Shown here: in pieces, positions 38,265-46,360 of the stretch | How positions within the stretch are numbered: the stretch's first letter is position 1 | Layout: each line of letters begins with the position of its first letter | Source of the DNA: Gemmobacter lanyuensis | GTDB lineage: Bacteria; Pseudomonadota; Alphaproteobacteria; Rhodobacterales; Rhodobacteraceae | DNA: 64,000 nucleotides | Reading direction: 5' to 3' | Assembly: GCF_014652355.1 (NCBI RefSeq) | Contig: NZ_BMYQ01000003.1 | Coordinates: 124,001-188,000, forward strand | The notes under the pieces: generated by a model | Databases searched by the model: none | Told to the model about the DNA's origin: nothing | Seen by the model: the letters and a program-made list of their open reading frames with translations, nothing else | Position numbers and translations under genes: made by a program

Positions 38265-38269
38265 ACGCG

Positions 38270-38301
38270 GACCCGCCCGGCCCCTGCCGGGGCTGCGGGT
38301 C
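38270..38301 (+). promoter_or_regulatory. Hairpin in the gcrA leader
   Basis: GACCCGC (38270-38276) pairs with GCGGGTC (38295-38301); inside it CCGG and CCGG pair around CCCCTG. It lies at the predicted 5' end of the gcrA mRNA, 20 nt before the start codon. No T-tract follows, so it is more likely a leader structure than a terminator. Confidence 0.5.
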
Positions 38302-38321
38302 TGCCTTAGCCGGAGTGAAGC

Positions 38322-38978
38322 ATGTCCTGGACCGACGAGCGTGTCGAGACGCTCAAGAGAATGTGGGCCGAAGGCCAGAGCGCCAGCCAGATCGCCAAAG
38401 AGCTTGGCGGGGTCACCCGCAACGCGGTGATCGGCAAGGTTCACCGTCTGGGTCTGTCGAACCGCGTGGGCGGTGCCGGCGGCAAGGAAGAGGATGAGGA
38501 AACCCCGGTCGCAGCCACGCCCAAGGCGGCCGAACCGCCCAAGCCTGCGGCCCCGGCCGAGCCGGTCGCTGCCGCCCCCGTGCCGCCGCGCCCGACGCCG
38601 GAACCCCGCGTGGCCGCCGAACGCCCCGCCGCACCTGCGGCGCCTGCCGCAGCGGCCGCGCCCGCCAGCGGTGCCAATGTCACGCCCATGCCCTTCCGCA
38701 AGGCGATCGTGCCTGCAGGTCAACCCCTGCCGCCCCAACCTTCGGCCAATGAAATCAGCCCCGAGGCCCTGGCCTCGGTCCGCGAGGTGGAAAAGCGCGC
38801 GCGCAAGCTCACCCTCATGGAGCTGACGGAACGGACCTGCAAATGGCCGATCGGTGACCCCGCGACCGAGGATTTCTGGTTCTGCGGTCTGCCCTCACAA
38901 GCCGGGAAGCCCTATTGCGACGCCCATGTCGGCGTGGCCTTCCAACCGATGAGTGCGCGCCGCGATCGCCGTCGCTGA
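38322..38978 (+). CDS. gcrA: GcrA cell-cycle regulator
   Basis: A 218-residue protein with the GcrA helix-turn-helix at residues 1-46 (SWTDERVETLKRMWAEG then SASQIAKELGGVTRNAVIGK), a long Pro/Ala-rich linker (about 55-135) and the conserved C-terminal sigma-70-binding module with Cys residues C173, C188 and C199 (CKWPIGDP, FCGLP, YCDAH). GcrA works with the CcrM methyltransferase: it binds sigma-70 and activates promoters carrying methylated GANTC. The linker is longer than in Caulobacter, as in other Rhodobacteraceae. A terminator follows at 39004. Confidence 0.96.
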   Translation: MSWTDERVETLKRMWAEGQSASQIAKELGGVTRNAVIGKVHRLGLSNRVGGAGGKEEDEETPVAATPKAAEPPKPAAPAEPVAAAPVPPRPTPEPRVAAERPAAPAAPAAAAAPASGANVTPMPFRKAIVPAGQPLPPQPSANEISPEALASVREVEKRARKLTLMELTERTCKWPIGDPATEDFWFCGLPSQAGKPYCDAHVGVAFQPMSARRDRRR

Positions 38979-39000
38979 TCAGGCGCCCGCCGGAATGACA

Positions 39001-39028
39001 AAAGCCCCGCAGCGATGCGGGGCTTTTT
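39001..39028 (+). terminator. Rho-independent terminator of gcrA
   Basis: GCCCCGCA (39004-39011), loop GCGA, TGCGGGGC (39016-39023), then TTTTT, with flanking AAA adding to the stem. Confidence 0.9.
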
Positions 39029-39043
39029 CATTGGGGCGGCAAA

Positions 39044-39070
39044 GAAAAAGGCCCGCGCGATTCACGGGCC
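39044..39070 (-). terminator. Rho-independent terminator of glpX
   Basis: On the minus strand GGCCCG and CGGGCC (plus 39065-39070 and 39050-39055) form the stem with a 9-nt loop, followed by TTTTTC. It lies 10 bp beyond the glpX stop. Confidence 0.82.
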
Positions 39071-39080
39071 CCCTGGCGTC

Positions 39081-40046
39081 TTACTTCACCGGCGAGCGGT
39101 AGGTCATCCGCCGCACCGACCCGGTCTTCGACCGCATCAGCAGGGTTTCGGTGGTCACCCAGCCCGGCTCACGCTTGATGCCCGAGAGGATCGAGCCATT
39201 GGTGACGCCGGTCGCGGCGAAGATCACGTCGGCGGTCACCATCTCATCGCGAGTATAGATGCGGTTCAGATCGGTGATCCCGGCCTTGGTGGCGCGAGCG
39301 CGTTCGTCATCATTGCGGAACAGGAGCTTGCCATAGATCTGGCCGCCCATGCATTTGAGCGCGGAGGCCGCCAGCACGCCCTCCGGTGCGCCGCCCGACC
39401 CCATATACATGTCGATGCCGGTCTGATCGGGTTCGGCGCAGTGGATCACGCCTGCCACATCGCCATCGGTGATCAGACGGATCGCGGCACCGGTGGCACG
39501 GACCTCGGCGATCAGGTCTTCATGGCGGGGACGTTCCAGGATGCAGACGGTGATGTCGCCGGGCGCGCAGCCCTTGGCCTTGGCCAGCGCCTCGACCCGC
39601 TGGGTCGGCGTCATGTCCAGCGTCACGGTATCGGGCGCATAACCCGGCCCGATGGCCAGCTTTTCCATGTAGACATCCGGGGCATGCAGCAGCGTGCCGC
39701 GCGGTGCCATGGCGATGACGGTCAGGGCATTGGGCATGTCCTTGGCGGTCAGCGTGGTGCCTTCCAGCGGGTCCAGCGCGATGTCCACCGCCGGGCCATT
39801 GCCGGTGCCGACCTCTTCGCCGATGTAGAGCATGGGCGCTTCGTCGCGCTCACCCTCACCGATCACCACGACCCCGGCGATATCGAGCAGGTTCAGCTGA
39901 TCGCGCATCGCGTTCACTGCCGCCTGATCGGCGGCCTTTTCATTGCCGCGGCCGATCAGGCTGGCACTGGCCAGCGCCGCCGCCTCGGATACGCGCGCAA
40001 GACCGAGCGAGAGCAGGCGGTCCTGAAATTCCTTTGCGTCAACCAT
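39081..40046 (-). CDS. glpX: Class II fructose-1,6-bisphosphatase
   Basis: A 321-residue GlpX-type phosphatase. Markers are GNEKAADQAAVNAMR near the N-terminus, the metal-binding VVVIGEGERDEAPML and DIALDPLEGTT, GSGGAPEGVLAA, and the final YTRDEMVTADVIFAATGVTNG. It dephosphorylates fructose-1,6-bisphosphate in gluconeogenesis (and sugar-phosphate cycling). In related genomes glpX usually follows hom directly; here 1.8 kb with two oppositely oriented genes separates them. Confidence 0.96.
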   Translation of the reverse strand: MVDAKEFQDRLLSLGLARVSEAAALASASLIGRGNEKAADQAAVNAMRDQLNLLDIAGVVVIGEGERDEAPMLYIGEEVGTGNGPAVDIALDPLEGTTLTAKDMPNALTVIAMAPRGTLLHAPDVYMEKLAIGPGYAPDTVTLDMTPTQRVEALAKAKGCAPGDITVCILERPRHEDLIAEVRATGAAIRLITDGDVAGVIHCAEPDQTGIDMYMGSGGAPEGVLAASALKCMGGQIYGKLLFRNDDERARATKAGITDLNRIYTRDEMVTADVIFAATGVTNGSILSGIKREPGWVTTETLLMRSKTGSVRRMTYRSPVK

Positions 40047-40181
40047 GTCTGGAATCCGTGTTTAGATGGTGGGCTGGTGTCGTCCTAGCCCGCAACCCAG
40101 TACCGGGCAAGGCGAATAACGCGCCGCCCGTGGCACGACTGTTGCAGGCTGCCCTCTGGCCCGGGGGGCAGGCGGAACAGG

Positions 40182-40790
40182 ATGATGTGGCGCGTTTTTC
40201 ATCGGCGGTGGGGCAGGGCGGCCCTGTGGGGCCTGCTGCTGATCGCAGGGGCGCCGGTCGCACGTGCCGATGGCCCGCTGTTCAGCGACGCCTTCTGGGA
40301 AGATACGGCGCTGGTTTCGGTGGGCGTGGGGGGACCGCGCACCGATTACGTCACAGGTTTTGCCCGCGGCGGTTATGAGCTGAGCGACGGCACCCCGATC
40401 CGCATGCGCCCGTGGTATCGGGCCGGGCTGCGTGATCTGAATGTGACGCTGCTGACCAGCATCACCCCCGATTTCGGGGTGATGTGGGGGATGGGGCTGG
40501 GGGATCGTGGCCCGAAATATCGCATCAATCCCAGCCTGCGTCTGGGACTGATCTGGCAGACCCGCGTCGGGCGCGACAGTTGGCTGACACTGCGGGCGAC
40601 AACCGATCTGGGCGGGCGCATCCGGGAACGGCCCTGCACCGCTGATTATGGCGACCTGGGAGGGGTGCAGCCCGTCAATTGCCGCCTTGCCGCCAGCCCC
40701 CTGCCGCCCGATCAGACGCTTGATCTGCTTTTTGATGAAAATCTGGGGGGGAACACTGAAATCGGGATCAGCCTGTCCGTTACCTTCTAA
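40182..40790 (+). CDS. Small outer-membrane beta-barrel protein
   Basis: A 202-residue protein with a signal peptide (positive n-region, hydrophobic core around residues 13-24, cleavage after ARA at 29). The mature about 173 residues show alternating hydrophobic/polar strands (for example DYVTGFARGGYEL, NPSLRLGLIWQTRV, SWLTLRATTDLGGR). It ends in the strand EIGISLSVTF with a C-terminal Phe, the recognition signal for the BAM complex. Size fits an eight-stranded barrel. I see no PagL-type His/Ser catalytic motif. It precedes the subtilase gene by 23 bp, and the two probably form an operon. Function unknown. Confidence 0.72.
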   Translation: MMWRVFHRRWGRAALWGLLLIAGAPVARADGPLFSDAFWEDTALVSVGVGGPRTDYVTGFARGGYELSDGTPIRMRPWYRAGLRDLNVTLLTSITPDFGVMWGMGLGDRGPKYRINPSLRLGLIWQTRVGRDSWLTLRATTDLGGRIRERPCTADYGDLGGVQPVNCRLAASPLPPDQTLDLLFDENLGGNTEIGISLSVTF

Positions 40791-40813
40791 ACTGGCCACT
40801 GCAGAAGGGCAGA

Positions 40814-41800
40814 ATGATGCTGAAGCGGACGCTCGGGGTTGTGCTCGCGGCATGGTGTGCCGTGGGTTTTGGCGTGCCTGTCGCGGCGGAACCACGCCCG
40901 GCGTATGACGGGGGCAGGCCTGCACTGTCGTTCGACGCAACACTGCAACGCCATGTCATCCTGCGTCCCCGTCCTGCTGCCCTTGATCAGGCCCGGCCAT
41001 GGATGGCGCCCGATGTCGCGCTGGCCTGGAACCTCGGCTATCGCGGGCAGACGGCTACCATCACCGTGATTGACGATTTTGCGGGCGATACGATGCTTTG
41101 GGGCAATCTGACCGGGGTGCGGCAGGTGCGCAGCCATGGCGAATGGACCGCGCAGATGGCAGGGATGCTCGCACCGGGGGCGCAGGTCATGGCGCAGGAA
41201 TTCACCGATCACGGCATGCCGATGACCGTGACCAACCGTTTCGATGTCGTGAACCTGAGCTACGGGATCTATGCGCGACGCGGTGCCCCGCGCCCGCGCT
41301 GGGGGCGTCTTGAAACCTCGATCCTGAATGCCGCGCGCAATGGCACGGCCGTGGTGGTCAAGGCTGCGGGCAATGATGCCAGCGCGGTTTCCGGCACCAC
41401 CTGGGATGGGCAGATCGACTATCTGAACGCCGATCTGGTGGGGCGGCCCTCGGCGGTCTTTGTCGGGGCGCTGGCCTATGACGGCACGTTGGCGGATCCG
41501 GCGCCCTTGGCCGCCTATTCCAACTTTGCCGGTAGCAACCGGACGGTGCAGGCACAATTCCTTGTGGTGGGGGTGGACAGCGATATCACGGGCCTGTCGG
41601 GCACGTCTTTCGCGGCGCCCACCGTGGCTGGCTATGCCGCCATCCTGTCCAGCAAGTTCCGCAACGCGACCCCCAACCAGCTGGCACAGCAGCTTTTGTC
41701 GACGGCACGGCAGGATACGATCGACGGCTACGACGTGCGGGTGCATGGGCAGGGGGAGGCGAGCCTGACCCGCGCCTTGGCCCCCCGCGCGATCCGGTAG
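40814..41800 (+). CDS. Exported S8-family serine protease (subtilase)
   Basis: A 328-residue protein with a signal peptide cleaved near VAAEP (residue 25). The subtilisin triad is recognisable: D87 in TVIDDFAGDT, H108 in RSHGEWTAQMAG (a divergent form of the HGTHVAG block) and S265 in GLSGTSFAAPTVAG, with the oxyanion Asn N187 in KAAGND. It lacks a C-terminal autotransporter barrel, but a separate small barrel gene lies just upstream. A bidirectional terminator follows. The divergent His block warrants caution about activity, yet all four residues are present. Confidence 0.88.
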   Translation: MMLKRTLGVVLAAWCAVGFGVPVAAEPRPAYDGGRPALSFDATLQRHVILRPRPAALDQARPWMAPDVALAWNLGYRGQTATITVIDDFAGDTMLWGNLTGVRQVRSHGEWTAQMAGMLAPGAQVMAQEFTDHGMPMTVTNRFDVVNLSYGIYARRGAPRPRWGRLETSILNAARNGTAVVVKAAGNDASAVSGTTWDGQIDYLNADLVGRPSAVFVGALAYDGTLADPAPLAAYSNFAGSNRTVQAQFLVVGVDSDITGLSGTSFAAPTVAGYAAILSSKFRNATPNQLAQQLLSTARQDTIDGYDVRVHGQGEASLTRALAPRAIR

Positions 41801-41826
41801 CCGGACCCCGCCAGCCGGACAAGGAA

Positions 41827-41858
41827 AAAGGGCGGCACCGATCTGGTGCCGCCCTTTC
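41827..41858. terminator. Bidirectional terminator between subtilase and hom genes
   Basis: GGGCGGCACC (41830-41839), loop GATCT, GGTGCCGCCC (41845-41854), flanked by AAA on the left and TTTCT on the right. It can serve both convergent genes. Confidence 0.88.
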
Positions 41859-41863
41859 TGATG

Positions 41864-43159
41864 TCAGATCTCTTCGATCCGGATGGCGACCGGGGCGCCG
41901 ACCAGAACGCCGGTCGCCGCGAATTGCGACATGGCATGGGCCACGTCGGCAGGGGCGGCCTTATGCGTCACGATCAGCACCAGCGCCTTGTCGTCCTGTT
42001 CGTCCTGCTGGTTGATCTGGCGCATCTGATCGATCGAGATGCCCGCGTCACCCAGGCAGGTCGCGATCTTGGCCAGCGCACCGGGTTTGTCGAGCAGCGT
42101 GGCGCGCATGTAATAGGGCGCGGGCGTGGCCGATTTCGCCGGGCAGACATCGGCCAGTTGCGTGGCCGGGCAGCCGAAGGTCGGCAGGCGCAGGCCGCGG
42201 GCAATGTCGATCACATCCGACATGACGGCGCTGGCGGTCGGGCCTTCGCCCGCACCGGGACCGCGCAGGACGATCTGGCCCACGCTGTCGCCTTCCAGCA
42301 TCACCATATTGGTGCCGCCCTGCAGCTGGCCAAAGGGGCTGTCCGCGGGCACGAGGCAGGGGGTCATGCGCTGTTCCAGCCCACGACCCGACATCTGCGC
42401 GACGCCCAGCAGCTTGATGTGATAGCCCATTTCATCGGCCAGATGGATGTCCTCGATCGAGACATTGCCGATGCCTTCCAGCTCGACATGATCGAAGGCG
42501 ACCTTGGTGCCAAAGGCGATCGAGGCCAGCAGCGAAAGCTTGTGGCCCGCGTCGATCCCCCCGACGTCGAGATTGGGGTCGGCCTCAAGGTAGCCAAGCT
42601 GCCGGGCCTCTTCGAAGACCGTTTCATAGGGCAGGCCCGCGTTCTGCATCCGCGTCAGGATGTAGTTGCAGGTGCCGTTCATCACGCCCATGACGCGCTT
42701 GATCTGGTTTCCGGCAAGCCCTTCGGTCAGGGATTTGATGACCGGGATGCCGCCTGCGACGGCGGCTTCAAAACGGATCACGCGGCCCGCGGCTTCGGCG
42801 GCTTCGGCCAGCGCCTGCCCGTGATGGGCCAGCAGCGCCTTGTTGGCGGTGACCACATCCTTGCCCGCGGCAATGGCGGCTTCGGTGGCATCCTTGGCGG
42901 CGCCGTCATGGCCGCCCATCACCTCGACGAAAACGTCGATATCGTCGCGGCGGGCAAGGGCCACGGGATCATCTTCCCAGGCATAGGCCGACAGATCGAC
43001 GCCGCGGTCCTTGCCCTTGGACCGGGCCGAGACGGCGGTGATGACCACGGGGCGGCCGGTGCGCATGGTCATAAGATCCGCATGACGCTGAACGATCTTG
43101 ACCACTCCGATGCCGACGGTCCCAAGACCGGCGAGCCCGAGGCGCAGGGGCTGAACCAT
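41864..43159 (-). CDS. hom: Homoserine dehydrogenase
   Basis: A 431-residue enzyme with an N-terminal NAD(P) fold (LGLAGLGTVGIGVV), catalytic domain motifs VTANKALLAHHG, AAVAGGIPVIKSL, GVMNGTCNYILTRM and EADPNLDVGGIDAGHKL, and a C-terminal ACT domain (ATLLDKPGALAKIATCLGDAGI) for threonine feedback. It reduces aspartate semialdehyde to homoserine. The start at 43159 is supported by GGAG 7 nt upstream; residues before it do not fit the family. Confidence 0.96.
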   Translation of the reverse strand: MVQPLRLGLAGLGTVGIGVVKIVQRHADLMTMRTGRPVVITAVSARSKGKDRGVDLSAYAWEDDPVALARRDDIDVFVEVMGGHDGAAKDATEAAIAAGKDVVTANKALLAHHGQALAEAAEAAGRVIRFEAAVAGGIPVIKSLTEGLAGNQIKRVMGVMNGTCNYILTRMQNAGLPYETVFEEARQLGYLEADPNLDVGGIDAGHKLSLLASIAFGTKVAFDHVELEGIGNVSIEDIHLADEMGYHIKLLGVAQMSGRGLEQRMTPCLVPADSPFGQLQGGTNMVMLEGDSVGQIVLRGPGAGEGPTASAVMSDVIDIARGLRLPTFGCPATQLADVCPAKSATPAPYYMRATLLDKPGALAKIATCLGDAGISIDQMRQINQQDEQDDKALVLIVTHKAAPADVAHAMSQFAATGVLVGAPVAIRIEEI

Positions 43160-43237
43160 GATATGCTCCATTCCATATGGTGCCCGTCTGTTAGCCCGTT
43201 CGGCGCAGCGGCGCAACGCTGTCAGTGGGATGGGCGG

Positions 43238-43492
43238 TCAGTTGGCAGCGGGCGGATTGACCGGGCCTTGCAGGGCATTGGCGCGGTCGCGCAGGGCGGT
43301 GGCGCGGGCGGCAAGGCCGGTCGGGTCTTGCGGGGTGATCGTGCCCGGGGCGGGCACGCTGGCCAGCAGCCGGTCCAAGGGCGCGATCTGCGGCGCGGGG
43401 CCGGGGGGCGCCGCCGGGGCATCAAGAGCCGGCATCCCCGCACAGGCGGAAAGGGCAAGGCAGATCAGCAGGGCAGGGGGCAGCTTTGTCAT
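43238..43492 (-). CDS. Small lipoprotein, function unknown
   Basis: An 84-residue protein starting MTKLPPALLICLALSAC. The signal ends in the lipobox LSAC with Cys at about residue 17, so the mature form is a 67-residue lipid-anchored peptide rich in Pro and Ala. GAAGG precedes the ATG. I know no named family. It lies between hom and the divergent TetR gene, and its upstream region overlaps the TetR promoter area. Confidence 0.7.
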   Translation of the reverse strand: MTKLPPALLICLALSACAGMPALDAPAAPPGPAPQIAPLDRLLASVPAPGTITPQDPTGLAARATALRDRANALQGPVNPPAAN

Positions 43493-43598
43493 CGGGGCCT
43501 TCGCAGATACGGCCCCGACCTTAGCCGTCGCGCGGCGGGGCGGCAAGCCGCAGCCCCTTTGCCTTGCACCCGGCGCGGGTTTCGCTAGTGTCGCGCGG

Positions 43599-44195
43599 AT
43601 GGCACGCAAGACAGGTTCCCACGGCGAAATCACCGGGCCGCGCATCCGCAAGGTGGCGCGCACGCTGTTCGCGCGCCACGGCTATGCCGCCGTTTCGATG
43701 CGCCAGATCGCGGCCGAGGTGGGCGTGCAGGCCGGGGCGCTTTACGCCTATACCCCCGACAAGCAGAGCCTTCTGGTCAGCCTGATGCGCGAGCATATCG
43801 AGGATCTGCTGGCGCTTTGGGCGGCAGAGCCGGTGATCACCGACCCCCGCGCCCGGCTGGCGCGGTTCGTCCATTTCCATATCGACCGCAACGTCGATCA
43901 GGCCGAAGCGATCTTCATCGCCTATATGGAGCTGCGAAACCTCGACCCCGGCAACTTTGCCGAGATCGAGGGTCTGCGCCGCCGTTATGAAGCGATCATC
44001 GAAGATTGCCTGCGCGAGGGGGCGGCGCAGGGGCTCTTCCGTCATGCCGACGCGCGGCTGGCCACCATGGCGGTGATCGCTATGCTGAACGGGGTGATGA
44101 ACTGGTATCGCGAGGGCGGTCGCCTCAGCCGGGACGAGGTCGCGCGCACCTATGCCGAACTGGTGCTGGGGGCCGTGGGGGCCACGGGGGATTGA
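43599..44195 (+). CDS. TetR/AcrR-family transcriptional regulator
   Basis: A 198-residue repressor-like protein. Residues about 14-60 are the TetR HTH (IRKVARTLFARHGYAAVSM, then RQIAAEVGVQAGALYAYTPDK). The C-terminal domain, with HFHIDRNVDQAEAIFIAYMELRNL, resembles the branch with fatty-acyl or aromatic-CoA ligands, but the ligand is not predictable. The start ATG is at 43599. It is divergent from the lipoprotein and convergent with the pirin gene, whose stop lies in the same hairpin. Confidence 0.9.
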   Translation: MARKTGSHGEITGPRIRKVARTLFARHGYAAVSMRQIAAEVGVQAGALYAYTPDKQSLLVSLMREHIEDLLALWAAEPVITDPRARLARFVHFHIDRNVDQAEAIFIAYMELRNLDPGNFAEIEGLRRRYEAIIEDCLREGAAQGLFRHADARLATMAVIAMLNGVMNWYREGGRLSRDEVARTYAELVLGAVGATGD

Positions 44196-44214
44196 CCCCC
44201 GCAGCCGGGGTCAA
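44192..44214. terminator. Hairpin holding both stop codons of convergent genes
   Basis: TTGACCCC (44192-44199), 7-nt loop, GGGGTCAA (44207-44214). The TetR stop TGA and the pirin stop (on minus) are both inside the stem. It probably terminates both transcripts, though T-tracts are absent. Confidence 0.55.
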
Positions 44215-45122
44215 TGCGCCGGGCGGATGAAGGTGCCGTTCCGCAGATCGGCCATGGCCTGACGGATTTCGGCTTGGGTGTTCATGACGATGGGGCCGTG
44301 CCAGGCGACGGGTTCCTGGATCGGCGCGCCCGACACCAGCAGAAAGCGGATGCCCTTCGGGCCGGCCGTCACCGTCACCTCATCGCCCGTGCCAAAACGC
44401 ACCAGCGTGCGGTCGCCGGACAGGTCGCGGATATTGACCTCTTGCCCCTGTACCTCTTTTTCCAGCAGCACGCCTTCGGGGCGGCTGGCATCGCGGAAGG
44501 TGCCGGTGCCTTCAAAGATATAGGCAAAGGCGCGGCGATAGGTATCGATCTTGAAGGTCTTGCGACGCCCCGCAGGCACGAAGATGTCGAGGTATTGCGG
44601 CTCGGCTGCGATGCCATCAACCGGGCCGGTCTTGCCCCAGAATTCGCCAACGATCACCTTCACGATGGTGCCGTCATCATCCTGGATCACCGGGATGTCA
44701 GGCGATTTCACATCCTGATAGCGCGGCGCCGTCATCTTCAGCGATGAAGGCAGGTTCGCCCAAAGCTGAAAGCCGTGCATCTGGCCCTTGGCATTCCCGC
44801 GCGGCATTTCCTGATGCAGGATGCCGGACCCGGCGGTCATCCATTGCACGTCGCCGCCCTTGAGGATGCCCTGATTGCCCAGGCTGTCGCCATGTTCCAC
44901 CGAGCCGGCGAGAACATAGGTGATCGTCTCGATCCCGCGATGGGGATGCCACGGGAAGCCGCGCATGTAATCGCGCGGGTCATTGTTGCGGAAATCATCG
45001 AACATCAGGAAGGGGTCGAACTCTTCGGGGTTCGTGAAACCGAAGGCACGATGCAGATGGACGCCCGCGCCTTCAAAGGTGGGCTGGGCCAGGGTTTCGG
45101 ACAGAACGGGGCGGATCGACAT
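44211..45122 (-). CDS. Pirin-family protein
   Basis: A 303-residue bicupin. The N-terminal cupin carries the metal site GFPWHPHRGIETITY with a further ligand pair in SGILHQEMP. The C-terminal cupin is degenerate, as in other pirins (KTFKIDTYRRAFAYIFEG). Bacterial pirins include quercetin dioxygenases and redox sensors; the role here is unknown. The start MSIRPVLSETLA at 45122 fits the family. Confidence 0.93.
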   Translation of the reverse strand: MSIRPVLSETLAQPTFEGAGVHLHRAFGFTNPEEFDPFLMFDDFRNNDPRDYMRGFPWHPHRGIETITYVLAGSVEHGDSLGNQGILKGGDVQWMTAGSGILHQEMPRGNAKGQMHGFQLWANLPSSLKMTAPRYQDVKSPDIPVIQDDDGTIVKVIVGEFWGKTGPVDGIAAEPQYLDIFVPAGRRKTFKIDTYRRAFAYIFEGTGTFRDASRPEGVLLEKEVQGQEVNIRDLSGDRTLVRFGTGDEVTVTAGPKGIRFLLVSGAPIQEPVAWHGPIVMNTQAEIRQAMADLRNGTFIRPAH

Positions 45123-45233
45123 GGCTTTGCTCCTGCCCGGCGGACGCGCCGGGTTCATGCCACAGGAGGTAGGCCCGAAATCCCTGTGCGACAATCCCGC
45201 GGGGGTGCAGAACCCATGTGCAGGGATGCAAGA

Positions 45234-45815
45234 TCAGTTGCAGGCGGTGGGGTTCGAAAAGGCAACATTGCCAAAGCGCGGGCGCACCGGCACGAATTCG
45301 TTGAAGGTCATGGCCTCAATGCCCCCCGAGAAGACGGGGGTATAGTCGAATTCGCTTTCGATCAGGATCTGCGTGCCGCCAGCGGGGGTGGTGGGGATGC
45401 GGTCCGCCTGCGTCTGAACCGTGAGCGTGGTGAAGGGCGGCAAAACGGTCGGGTCGAGCGAGCAGGACCATTGCACCTCGAACCGGTTGTTGGTGCCGGA
45501 CCAGACAACGCTGGTCAGCCGCAGCCGCGGCACCTGACCGTCAGAGATCATATAGGCCATGAGCGTCTGAAGCCCGTTCGCGTCGGTCACCGTCAGCGCG
45601 GCGGATTGCCAGCGCGAAACGATGTCGCCCACGGTATAGGTGGCCTTCTGCAGCTTGTTCATGGATTTGTAGCCGTCCCAGAACACATAAAGCCCGAACG
45701 CGGCCCAGAGCATGATCGGCAGGATCATCGCCCCTTCGATCACGGCATTGCCATGTTCGGCCCGCAGGAAGCGGCGCAGCGAGGCGGACAAACGGGATAA
45801 CACGGGTACGGGCAT
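45234..45815 (-). CDS. TadE-like pilus assembly protein (third of operon)
   Basis: A 193-residue single-span protein. Residues 14-45 contain the TadE-like motif AEHGNAVIEGAMILPIMLWAAFGLY, that is, a Glu in a prepilin-like hydrophobic segment. The C-terminal about 130 residues are extracytoplasmic with two Cys (WSC and the final TACN). ATG at 45815 is used; a GTG codon one position upstream (45818) overlaps the previous stop. Together with the two upstream genes it forms a TadG/TadE-type module of Flp pilus biogenesis. Confidence 0.82.
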   Translation of the reverse strand: MPVPVLSRLSASLRRFLRAEHGNAVIEGAMILPIMLWAAFGLYVFWDGYKSMNKLQKATYTVGDIVSRWQSAALTVTDANGLQTLMAYMISDGQVPRLRLTSVVWSGTNNRFEVQWSCSLDPTVLPPFTTLTVQTQADRIPTTPAGGTQILIESEFDYTPVFSGGIEAMTFNEFVPVRPRFGNVAFSNPTACN

Positions 45816-46360
45816 CACGGTTCATTCAGGAAAGCTGAGGTCGAGGTGAGACGATAGCCCCCCTGACCGTCAAGCGGCAAGTTGAGCGCCAGACCCGCCG
45901 AGGGGAAAAGCGCATCGGCAATCACGCAGGCCCGCATCACGATCAGAACCTTGCGCTCGGTCGGGTTCGGGTCGAGCACCGCGACAGGCTGCACCGCCTC
46001 GGCCCGGTTGACGCAGGTCGTCTGGGTGGTGGGCATGGTCCATGTCGTCAGTGCCACGCGTTCCATATTGAGCTTCAGCGTCGCGTTGCAGTTCGGGATC
46101 ATCGAGGCGTTGTTGCAGATATAGGCCCTGATGTTGTCATGCGTCGGGTTGGCGATCATCCCCAGACGGACGGCGCGCGCGGCGATATCCACGGCCCGAT
46201 CCAGCAGGGTCAGCCGCGTCATGTAAAGGCCGATCTCGAAGGTTGCCATGAACAGGGTGATGAACAGCGGCAGCATCAGCACGAAACCGATGGTCGCATT
46301 GCCGTCCTCGCGCCGGATGTGGCGCAGGACGGCCCCAAGGGCCGCCCGCGGGGTCATCAT
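45815..46360 (-). CDS. TadE-family pilus assembly protein
   Basis: A 181-residue protein with the TadE segment REDGNATIGFVLMLPLFITLFMATFEIGLY at residues about 16-46 followed by the RAVDIAARAVRLG helix, then an extracytoplasmic domain with four Cys (YICNN, PNCNA, TTCVN, RACVI). TadE/TadF are pseudopilins processed by TadV for Flp pili. It overlaps the preceding tadG-type gene by 4 bp (ATGA) and the following gene by its stop codon, so all three are coupled. Confidence 0.86.
   Translation of the reverse strand: MMTPRAALGAVLRHIRREDGNATIGFVLMLPLFITLFMATFEIGLYMTRLTLLDRAVDIAARAVRLGMIANPTHDNIRAYICNNASMIPNCNATLKLNMERVALTTWTMPTTQTTCVNRAEAVQPVAVLDPNPTERKVLIVMRACVIADALFPSAGLALNLPLDGQGGYRLTSTSAFLNEP

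Noticed and set aside
40182-40790. Lipid A deacylase (PagL) assignment for the barrel protein
   Set aside because: Size fits, but the His and Ser catalytic motif near the C-terminus is absent.
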